DNA of 64,000 nt from Pyrrhosoma nymphula (Eukaryota; Arthropoda; Insecta; Odonata; Coenagrionidae). The notes under the pieces are model-generated. The model was given only the letters and a program-made list of their open reading frames with translations, was not told where the DNA came from and did not search any database. The stretch spans positions 42,986,417-43,050,416 of the forward strand of contig OY754329.1 in NCBI GenBank assembly GCA_963573305.1. Direction: 5' to 3'. The position numbers were made by a program, and so were the translations under genes. This document shows, in pieces, positions 12,330 to 21,362 of the stretch (position 1 is the stretch's first letter; the number at the start of each line of letters is the position of its first letter).

Positions 12330-12625
12330 CATTCCCGTGTCGCAGGGGGATAGGTATGTCCGGTGGCTTCTACGAAGCAGCGTCAAACGCATATGCACAT
12401 ACACCGGAGGCTATCTTTCTCGCCTGCCGGTGCATTGCGGTTGGACGGGGCCTCTTCAATGTTTGAGTAAACGCCTCCATCCGCACGGTCGTAGGCGATG
12501 GTGGAGCCAGATCAAGAGGCGACCGGATGAATTGCCTCCGGCTACCGCCCCGGACTGGGATCTAGGCAAACATCCTACTCCTCGCCAACAAACTACTTTA
12601 CCACCTTAGCTGACGGTGACACTAT
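12330..12625. other. GC-rich island of unknown origin
   Basis: About 300 bases with much higher GC and CpG than the surroundings, containing a 90-residue frame (12337-12609) that begins without ATG and shows no recognisable domain. It is not rRNA or tRNA by eye. It lies just upstream of the truncated mariner and ends near an inverted pair TTAGC / GCTAAG. It could be a fragment of another mobile element or inserted foreign DNA; the sequence does not decide. Confidence 0.4.
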
Positions 12626-12736
12626 CGCTAAGGCGACAAAGTCTGACTTGAATGTTTGACTACACGAGATTCTTGACATACGGCTACAAAAGTAATATAC
12701 GAAGTTATATATACGAATACATTAGTTTTTAAAGAT

Positions 12737-13157
12737 TTCGAAACTGTTTGCGGCGGAAGAGGCCTGATTTGTGGCAGTCGGGTGACTGGTTTTTCCACCA
12801 CAATAACGCCCCTGCTCACACAGCCCTGTCTGTGCGCCAATATTTGACTAAAAATGACATGACCCCTCCCTATTCACCTGGCCTTGCCCCCAGTGACTCT
12901 TTTGTATTTCCCCGATTGAAAAGAGACATGAAGGAAAAGCGCTTTGCCGACGTTGCTGAGGTGAAGAAAAAAACGACGGAGGCGCTGCCGGGCATCCCAG
13001 AAGACGAATTTTAAAAATTGTTTGAGCAATGAAATAAAAGATTGGACAATTAAATTAGTGCCAGTGGAGAGTACTTTGAAGGGAATTGAAGGTATTTTGT
13101 TTAAAAATTAAATAAATAATTTTTTTTAATTGTCTGTTTCTTTTGGGTACCCACTCG
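12737..13157 (+). pseudogene. 5'-truncated mariner transposase
   Basis: The frame from 12748 reads RRKRPDLWQSGDWFFHH and NNAPAHTALSVRQYLTK, then PPYSPGLAPSD and FPRLKRDMKEKRFADV, a textbook mariner (D,D34D) C-terminal half. The second catalytic Asp of HHDNAPAH is Asn here (AAT for GAT at about 12802). The third Asp in APSD is kept. The usual VPHP before PYSP is missing, shortening the D-D spacing by four residues. A stop after EDEF interrupts the C-terminus, which continues in the same frame as KLFEQ, NKRLD and SASGEYFEGN with further stops. The 3' end TTTTGGGTACCCACTCG (13141-13157) looks like a mariner terminal inverted repeat. The 5' half is absent, so the copy is dead. Confidence 0.85.
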
Positions 13158-15235
13158 CACTTGATTTCAATCTCAACCTCACCAAAATAGTCATTTATTA
13201 AATGGAATGTTCAAGGATTTACATCCGAAATTAGCAATGTCCTTAGTTGTAATTATCTCAAGTTTTCTCTCAAAAAGCAACTCGAATTTTAATATAAAGA
13301 CTCATTTCAAGGGATTTACTCACTACACATGGATGAAGAGGAATATGGAGAAAGTGAATAGCAGGTGAATGTACTTGGTGGTTTTGAGACAGTTAAATTT
13401 ATATAATTACACGTTTAAAAGAGGGGTATAATAAAGTTAAATTTCATTTAATGAAAAATAAAGAATGGATTATTCGTATATTTTTTAAATTTAAAAATGA
13501 AAAATGTGCAATACACTGAAAGGAGGGCAAACGACGAAGTGCTTGTTTATGGATTGGAAGCAGCTGAGGAGTGATTAGGAGGATATGGAGTCGTAGATGT
13601 AAATAAGGAAATAGCCCTGGAACCTACTAGTGTCTCACAAAATATTTTTGAAAAAACAATATAGGTTTAGGCCAAGTCTTGAATTTAAGAAATTCTACGA
13701 TGAGAAAAAATCACGGTATCGTTACTTATACTTATCGTATCATGGTATCAACATTTTGAGCATGGTGGGATTTATCTTGGTCTCAAATACTACCTATTTT
13801 CCAAAACCGTTTCACAAGCTCATGAGTACCTTAACATAAGCTGATTTCTTTGACTTGCAATGTAACCTTTCATGACAAATGACCTTACTTTATTGCCGAT
13901 ATGAAAATAATTTAATAATTAAACCAGCTGAGCGTGAATAGAAAGTGTTACACATATGCATTACAAAGGTGGGGGCCGCTACAGACTCGAAGGTGAAGTG
14001 CAAGGTTAAATTTACAAGAAAAATCGGGACAATAAATTTTCGTAGGGTTGACAGGGAGAATAAAATTGAAGCAATAATATTAGCGCGCTTCCTAAAAAAC
14101 TAACCAGAATATATTAGAAAAATAATTTGTGGATTGGCTAGCTTGGAGGATTTCTTCATCCCACACTATATGGATAACACAGCGGGGAAATATTTTAAGG
14201 CATTTATTAACAAAAACAAACTTTAGTTACGATCTCTCTGAATTTCTTTTTACATTTCTTCCCCAGCAACTCCTAAGCCCCTTCAAGGAGGCTTACTGGG
14301 TTGTAAGGGAATGCAGATTACTTTCTACTTGCAATGCTGGAAATTTCCACAACCCCGCCGTGTGTGTTCCGAAGCGAGCCATACGTTACCGAATATACGG
14401 TATGCTTTTGAGAACCACTCATAAAATTAGTTTCACTCAGGGATGCCATAAGCCTCTTGTCCAATTTACCCAAACTAAGGCCCTAACTGCGTTCGCCGGA
14501 GAATAGGATGAGAGCAGATGTACCCACTGCGTTGGCGACCGATTAAATTACTATCAATAAAAAAACCAAACGAATTTTTCCAGTGTTTCCAGTAATTTCA
14601 GTGCTCTTAATGAAATGAAATTCGACGAAAACCTTGATTCGCGTAAAACCTGATTCGGGGAATGAAGCCTAGTTGCCAAAGCAGTTTGTCATCCCATATT
14701 AATGTAATTTTTTGGCTGTTCTCAATACCACAATTTGATATTTAAAATGTGTAATAAAATGTTTACTCATAAATCATCAAAAATTCATAAATGCATAAAT
14801 CACAGGCACTTTGAAAAAATAAGTCGTTCAACTAATCTCACCAAATTGTATCACCGGCATTAATCATTTTCTAATCATTACGCAACCGAAATTACCCGAA
14901 CCGAAGCCAATTAAGGTTTTCAAAATTAGTTGCTTATTCCACGGTCCACGTTCAGTCATGAAATAATATTTGGCAAAACAACATGCATAATAAACATGTC
15001 ATTTTAAACTAAAGACATTTGGGTAACAACCGTCATTCTGCAAAAAAGGGGGAGTAAGTAGTATTGTAGGAACCCCCAAACGCATTCATTGAATAGTAAG
15101 GTAAAATAATTTTAATTTCCGGGCATATCTATTTGAAGGAGGGACAAAAACGAGGGAGAGAATCAGAAATGCCTGGAATTCAGGCTTTACATTACAACTT
15201 TCCGATTCTCTTTCTTTATATCAAGGAATGATAGT
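13158..15235. other. Stretch without a recognisable gene
   Basis: AT-rich sequence. The longest frame, 14129-14506, opens at GTG and has no recognisable domain. No transposon termini were identified. Confidence 0.45.
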
Positions 15236-15698
15236 TTGCCCAAGGAAATGAAACTAGGAGTGGAAAAAAGTGTTCTCCTCCACGGATTAATGATTGGAAG
15301 TGAATCTTAGGAATGCCATGATTAACGCAAGTGCAGGCTAAATGTAGTGGGTTTGAGATACCTAAAAGTGTTTGCATTAAATGGAGGGTAATAAAAAAAT
15401 GTAAAAATAGGTGAACTATGAAAAAAGCGTGCCTCGTTAGTTTGATCATGTTGAGAGAATGGATGAGAGTCGAATAAATAAACAGATACATGGCAGTGAA
15501 GGGAATGGCATGTGATGATGGAGTAGACCTAGAAAGCCATTGGTGCATGTGGTGGAAGAGATTCTAAAGAGGAAGAATATTAGGAGTCTTTAGTAAAGAA
15601 AAGCTACTATTAAGTATTCAAGGAATGCGGTAGAAGCAAAGGTTTGTAAGGATCGGGCAGCAAGGAGGAAATTATTAAATTCTAAGTCAGCTTTTTGA
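15236..15698 (+). pseudogene. LINE C-terminal fragment (second LINE type)
   Basis: The plus strand shows a decayed LINE 3' region in two phases. The first reads MKLGVEKSVLLHGLMIGSES then KCRLNVVGLRYLKSVC. The second reads FDHVERMDESRINKQIHG, SRPRKPLVHVVEEILKRKN and NAVEAKVCKDRAARRK. This block (HVERM-DESR, then RPRK, then EEAK-VCKDR) is a familiar insect LINE C-terminal domain after the reverse transcriptase. At least four in-frame stops and one frameshift are present. It differs from the LINE at 6.6-9.8 kb, so it represents a separate family. The 5' part is missing, as expected from incomplete reverse transcription. Confidence 0.72.
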
Positions 15699-16960
15699 GG
15701 TTTATCACCGAGAATTGACCTTTTCAATGCATGAGTTAAATAAAAATATATAGTTCTGATCAATATATCAGTTCTTGACAAAACATTCGGCCTTAAATGA
15801 AAACATGATTTTTTTCTACTTCCGATCGTCAAGGTACAACCAACTTCATAAATTTAGTGGCTGGAAAATCAGCAAAGGTATATACATATTGGTGTAAATC
15901 ATGAATGCATCGCAAATATTGATTTTTAATTAAAACGGTTACACCACATTTCCATTACGTATGTATTTTTCTTAAAAACTGCATGGTGTGGAGTGGTAAC
16001 ATATCAATAGATTAATATGTACGTAAAAATCGATATTTAAATGAAAGCCAACAAAGGATTCGGAATGATGGTCTTCTTGGTAAACTGTAAAATAAATAAA
16101 AAGCCAAAAAGAGAATAAAATATTGCATGAAAGCCCACGAATTAATTAGTAATGTGTGTTTCTGGGTTCGATAGAGGCACATGGAAGAGGATAAGGCCGA
16201 CCCACTGTCTATCCGATTCCTCCTTTCATTTATCTCCCCATTATCGTAATTACTCCCCGAATATTAACGTCACAAATTACCTTCACTATTACGCAGTTCG
16301 CGCAACGAGTATTAATATTTAACCCACTTGATCCTCTGATAAACCCGAGGATTACCTATGGAGGATTATTCAACACTTGTGAGTTAGATCGGTAGAAGTA
16401 GATGGAAGGAGTAATTTAACGACCAGTCTAAAACAAAAAGTCATTCAACTCAGAAAAGCGTTGAAAACCCATGGTTTATTTAGTCTATTACCTCTGGGTT
16501 CATTAATTATTTACTGCCCCAGCTCCTTTATCTACCTTAGTTCTGAACTTACAGGATTATTTTTGAGATAATGCTCTTTTGCTAATTAGAATTTACATAT
16601 CTCGAATTTTCTCTTTGTTAGAGGAGCTCTTTAAATATCTTTAATTATAACCAATTCGTTTGTTTTTAGGTAATGGAGGGAGGGGTAACCTTTACAGCTA
16701 CCTGATTACAGCAATGCCGAGCGGATGAGGAAAGATGCAAGATGCAACGTGTGACTTTCATTCAAGTGAAAAGAATAGAATTAAATAGAGAGAAATTGTA
16801 GAATACATTACAAACAGGGTAAAGCTAGAAACACAAAAAAGTATTTACAAGAGATAGCTTTAAAGTCAACGATACCATAAGTAGCCATGTTTCAGAAAAG
16901 TAAACAGAAATAATAGCATTTCTGCTTGAGGCTTTCGTGGCGCTCATGTGCTGGTATCTC
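15699..16960. other. Stretch without a recognisable gene
   Basis: AT-rich sequence with only short frames; no repeats or termini were recognised. Confidence 0.45.
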
Positions 16961-17005
16961 CATGTTTTCCGGGTCAAGCTTCGTCGGTGTATCTTGACGA
17001 TAACG

Positions 17006-17140
17006 TATAAAAGCGTATCAGGCTTAAATTTGTGGAAAAACATTGTCCATTTCAAATAAAACAATATTGGTAAATTTCCACACAGTATTGGTGTATTACA
17101 CACACTGTGTGGAAATTTACCAATATTGTTTTATTTTAAA
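17006..17140. mobile_element. 135-bp palindromic insert with 12-bp target duplication
   Basis: The insert is flanked by TTGACGATAACG (16994-17005) and TTGACGATAATG (17141-17152), matching at 11 of 12 bases. This sequence occurs once, uninterrupted, in the opposite arm of the host element. Inside are perfect 33-bp inverted arms (17054-17086 and 17104-17136) with a 17-nt spacer. No coding capacity is present. The structure shows that it inserted after the host element was formed. Confidence 0.8.
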
Positions 17141-17190
17141 TTGACGATAATGTTTCGTGGCTAATGAGGGCCACATATCCAGATCAGGTC
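17141..17190 (-). ncRNA. Degenerate hammerhead motif, left arm of composite
   Basis: On the minus strand the core is CUGGAUA instead of CUGANGA. It is followed by stem II GUGGC / GCCAC, GAAAC and AUU in place of the GUC cleavage triplet. It is the decayed partner of the intact motif at 18787-18828. Confidence 0.45.
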
Positions 17191-17302
17191 CGAATGCCAA
17201 ACAGTAAAAGTTGGCCTGTATTTATACCGTCACCGTAACGGAAGGCCACCCTGAGGACGGTATAAATACAGGTCAACATTCACCGTTTGGCATTCGGACC
17301 TG
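17185..17302. repeat. 118-bp palindrome, 47-bp arms
   Basis: The left arm 17185-17231 (CAGGTCCGAATGCCAAAC to TTTATACCGTC) pairs with 17256-17302 with four mismatches. The spacer is 24 nt. It interrupts the left terminal repeat of the composite element, so it is a later insert. There is no coding content. Confidence 0.85.
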
Positions 17303-18027
17303 GGGGGTTATCCGGGAATGTCGATAACGGTGACATTACGTCATCACTTCCCTCATTTTTAGAAATACGTCATCAATCTCGACGAAGATGGCGCCCACGG
17401 CTCATTTGGCAGTTCTTCGTTCACGGACCGACTCAAAACCGAAGCTTCCGTGTCGACCGTAATTTTTCGGTGGACGGCGCTAGCGTCGCGACGGGAATTA
17501 AAGAGCATCATGGGAAATCCCCCCCTCCCCGCCTCCGCAGCCGAGCTTTTCAAGCGCTTTCCGTTAGTGTTTTGGCGGTATTTGAGAGTCAAGTAAGTAA
17601 TGCTTATTTACTTCTAACATATTTTCATAATTCGAGGTTGATTAATGACAATCCCGGCGTTTATACTTATAGAAATCCTCGTATTTAATCTATTTCATGC
17701 TTTCATAGTTGTATACCTAGTGGAAAATCAGTCTTCTTCGTAGAAATAATTATTATTGCCATACTAATGGGTATGATCTACGCAATCAGAATATCACTCA
17801 TCCAACAGTGATTTCATTTGAAAATACTATTTGGATGCCTTGCGTTTGAGTTACTTAAAAAGGAATTCCTTTCCCTGTTGAGTTTCAAAGACATCTCACT
17901 ATGCCGTTGACGCTCATGTGATTGGAAGTTATTTTCGACTTGCACACATGTTGGACGCATATATTAAAAGAGTTTCGTACGAATTATTTTTCATGGATAA
18001 CCTTCCATCCGTTAATATTTCATAGAC

Positions 18028-18335
18028 ATGGATGACTGGGCTTTGGAAGCTGCAATTGCGAGGCGGCGTAGGAATGAGGAGGAAGAAATACTGAGAGAAA
18101 ATGCGATGAGGAGAAATAGGTTGAGACAGTTAAGAGATGGTGCAGATCCATTTGCCTCGCGGGAGAACGTTTTTGAGGGACTTTACCGGCTAACAAAGGA
18201 CATGGTGAGGGCGCTAGTGGAGGGCTTGGCCTGAGCCAAGTGAGCGTGAGCCGAGCAATACAAGAAGTTACTCATGCCCTAAATAACCGCAACATTGTCA
18301 AAAAATGGATAGAATTGGTGCCTATGATTAATTAG
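18028..18335 (+). pseudogene. HARBI1-like (PIF/Harbinger) transposase N-terminal fragment
   Basis: From the ATG at 18028 the frame encodes MDDWALEAAIARRRRNEEEE, then DPFASRENVFEGLYRLTKDM and VRALVEGLA, the typical N-terminal region of HARBI1-like nucleases (DPF...YRLTKDMV). A TGA at 18232 ends it. A one-base shift restores LSQVSVSRAIQEVTHALNN and IVKKWI, the helix-turn-helix part (LSQ-SVSR-I-EV--ALN), until a stop at 18335. The DDE catalytic domain is absent: sequence after 18335 is unrelated. The element therefore depended on transposase supplied by another copy. Family assignment is firm; functional status is dead. Confidence 0.75.
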
Positions 18336-18786
18336 AACTAAATTTTTCTGCCTCTTCTAGTAAAACGGACGTACAAAAATAAATATTACTACGGAACTGG
18401 ATAATGATGATAACGTTATTAACAACCTCAACCGCCGTTAATTAATTAAATCCATGTATTCATGACATAAAACATTGTTTAACTCTTCTATGTAAACACA
18501 AACATAAATGCTAAATTACACATAATTCATAATCCTAGGTTGAAAGCTCACAGCCTTCAGTGTTTTCCATTTCTGCAATTTCTCTATACCGCCAAATTTC
18601 TACAAAAACAAATGCGAAACTCGTAGCGGTGCGCTAAAAACGGAACACAAAACTGAGCCAACGGCTCTGACATCAGCTCATAGATTCGTTCAAAATGTCG
18701 TTCGATTGGGTCTTTTTGCCGTTCATTGAATGCCTCAATGAATGAGTAACGACATTATGACCGACGACATTCCCGAATAACCCCCC

Positions 18787-18828
18787 TGATCTGAAGATGT
18801 GGCCTGTATTGGTCACGAAACGTCATCG
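18787..18828 (+). ncRNA. Hammerhead ribozyme motif with intact core
   Basis: The plus strand carries CUGAAGA (18791-18797), stem II GUGGCC / GGUCAC (18799-18804, 18811-18816) with a UGUAUU loop, GAAA (18817-18820) and a GUC cleavage triplet (18822-18824). Stem I is UGAU / AUCG (18787-18790 with 18825-18828). Position 7 of the hammerhead core is free, so the AAG variant is allowed. Stem III is only ACGU, self-complementary, so cleavage in a single strand is doubtful but a dimer could fold. It sits just inside the right terminal repeat and points outward. Confidence 0.62.
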
Positions 18829-18864
18829 TCAAGATACACCGACGTAGCTTTGCCCGAAAATATG

Positions 18865-20839
18865 ATGTAACCAGAAAAAAATAGAAATTTCGGCTACTTT
18901 TCCAGGTTATATTGCAGAATATTTAAGGTGTTTACCATTTTTAGCTATCTTCACGGAATCATGCCAGGTGCCAATCTGTAATTTCCAGCTTTATTATTGC
19001 TGAAAAGTGCATTGACTTCATCTCAAGCTCTCTGCTGTAACTCGCCCAGGTTCCATGGTTTTAGAAATTCTCTTTTCGTCGATGTCATTTATATCCTTCA
19101 AAACTAACGTCTTGTTATTATGATGACCTCTAGCAATACAAACGCCTTACATCTTTGCTTGTGGTACCGTTTGACTATGATGGCATCAAGCAGTTTACGT
19201 GGAATGCAATTGCGATTTATGCCTGAGTGCTAATCAAACAAAATTTACGGTTAAAATCAACGAACACTTATTTGGCGTACTTGCCTTGTTTGAAACATCA
19301 AATTACACCAATTTCTAATAAAAACTTATAATCCCAGACAGGGGATGCGAAGTTCTCTTCAGTAGCCAATCAAGAGAGGAAACTGAGTTTAATAAGCCAG
19401 TCATCTCGATTAAATATATATTGAAAACTTACTAATTTTGAAAATTTCCACGGAATCATTCCAGATCTTAAATGGAGGAGATCTGGGCCATGTACTTCAG
19501 AAGAAACGTTACTCAAACATTTCATCCGGAAGCCAAAACTTCAACGAGCTTATAAGGAATTATCTTTTCCTTATTAAACACTACCCATCTTCGATAACTT
19601 TGGTTCATCCGAAAATATAATCTGATTTTTTTAGAAAAATAACTTAACCTTAAAGCAAATCATACGCTTCATTTTGATTCTACCGTAGCGGAGGAAAAGA
19701 AGGGGAAGGAGTATGTGCCTGAATTGAAAATTATAAAAAGGTTAATATGACAATTCAATGAAGGAAAATCAGCAAGAATTTATTTTACCGATGCTTCTAC
19801 GGAAGTCTATTCATATCTAATTTCAAAAGCCTTCAATTCAAGAAATAAAATCTTCTACATGTTTTCAAAGATGGTATTTAAATGTACTTTCAGCTGTGAT
19901 TAAGATATCTCCAAACTTAGAGTTTGGAGTAGAGAGGCATTAGTTTTTAATTAAATGTTTGAGTTATTATTTTATGATGAAAGATAAAAATAACAATTGC
20001 TGTTTTATGTATCATCAAAGGCTCAAATTGCGGCATCTACACTTTGAAATGAACATATTTCAATCCTGATACCTTATTATTCTACCGGTATCGAAGCTAA
20101 ATTGATTTTACGTGCTTTCGTAAAACTTAATCCAAAGGGGGTTTTGTAAGCATATGGGCAGTAAAAGTATTCATTTGCTTCAGTTAACGGTAGAAATTTT
20201 CCCTTCCAATTTTTCAACTTCAAGGAGGACCCAATATCCTTTTACGGCTTGGAAATCTGCTGTTAAGAAGCCAAATTCCTTCACGTGAGCCCCAAGCAAT
20301 TAAACGCTCGAAATCAAAATCGGGTTGGTTCCTTCATTCTTGACAAAAGCAAGAAAATTTTCCGAATGCATGGAAAGGGATCAGAAGATATTTAAAGGGG
20401 AGGCTAGGTCAAACTCGCAATATGCATAAAGCCTAGAGAGAAGTACCTGGCGGGGTCAGAGCCCAAGGGAGCAGATGAGGTGAGCAAGTTCAACGGAGAA
20501 GTCACGATTAAGAACCACATATGCTGAAAAGAGGAGGAGGGAAGTTGGAAGCACGTCGACCAACTGCGGAATGAGAGGAAAAGAAGTCTCTTAAAGTTAT
20601 CAAACCTTCCTGGATGAGGTCTTAAAATACTTCATAATGCGGGGCAAGAGGATGAGGAGGGTGGATATTAAGTGGCTTCGATGAAATAAAGTGGCTAGCG
20701 GTTGGTTGGTAGGTTGGTAATAAGGTGGAGGCCTCCAATAACTTATGTTACTTGTGGCATTGAGTGGAGCTGGGAAGCTTGGTGTGGGTAGAATGGTCTC
20801 TCTAAGGATGGGTGGAATGAAACCCAGCGTATTAGACTC
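18865..20839. other. Stretch without a recognisable gene
   Basis: AT-rich sequence with short frames only. No domain, repeat or terminus was recognised. Confidence 0.45.
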
Positions 20840-21362
20840 ATCATCATTAGTCATCAAGCCGAAGATTAGTTTACAACAGATCTCCTATTAGCCAACCGCT
20901 TCTTTCCTGCATAATCATTCACTCATAACATCCTACATGATTTACCTGGTACATTCTATCTGCCATTCCTCCCATTAATTTTTCCTTCCAATATTGTTTT
21001 CATTAGTCCATTGTGTTACAAAATTTGTCCAATAAGTTTGTCTCTCCTTCTTCACAGAGTTTTTATTACACTTATTTTCTCTCGTAGGACATCTTCCATA
21101 ATGATTCCCTCCGTCCATTTCATGATCATCATTTTTCGGTAACATCACATCTCAATGGCTTCAATTCTCTTCTGCTCTGCAGCTGTAACTGTCCATGCCT
21201 CACTGCCTTATACGAGCATGCTCCAAATATATGTTCTACCAAAATGCTTCCTAAGTTTCAAGCTTGTGTTATTAGCTGTCAGCAGACTCCTGTACAGATA
21301 GAATGCCTTTTTTGCTTGTGCTATTTTGCTTAAAATGTCTTTCTTGGTATTAGTCTGATATT
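20840..21362 (-). pseudogene. LINE C-terminal fragment, minus strand
   Basis: The minus strand reads TNTKKDILSKIAQAKKAFY, LLTANNTSLKLRKHFGRTYI, WSMLV and GSEAWTVTAAEQKRIEAIEM, then MKWTEGIIMEDVLREKISV and RRRDKLIGQIL, HNGLMKTILEGKING, ending near RLANRRSVVN. All lie in one frame for most of the length, broken by about five stops, two of them TGA at expected Trp codons. This is the region after the reverse transcriptase in insect LINEs (SL-LRK-FVKTYIWS-LYGSEAWT). It is 5' truncated. The minus-strand end carries a TGATGATGATGA run, as does the fragment near 48.7 kb, suggesting a shared 3' end. Confidence 0.75.

Larger units (their letters stand above)
16961..18864. mobile_element. Composite element with long terminal inverted repeats
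   Basis: The left end (16961-17003, CATGTTTTCCGGGTCAAGCT followed by CGTCGGTGTATCTTGACGATA) is repeated inverted at 18827-18864. The inverted homology runs on through GTTTCGTG, GGCCACAT and AGATCAGG to GGGGGGTTATYCGGGAATGTCG. On the right it is continuous (18763-18864). On the left it is interrupted by two inserts, at 17006-17140 and 17185-17302. The interior holds a HARBI1 N-terminal fragment and a CpG-containing leader. The simplest reading is a non-autonomous PIF/Harbinger-type copy combined with a hammerhead-bearing fold-back repeat; whether one element or two nested ones is not resolved. Confidence 0.7.

Noticed and set aside
13800..13830. GTACTCATGAGCTTGTGAAAC on the minus strand, resembling a hammerhead
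   Set aside because: G5 is changed and stem II is too short; similarity to the 55.7-kb motif is limited to a few blocks.
14129..14506. 125-residue plus-strand frame
   Set aside because: It opens at GTG and shows no domain; it may be chance.
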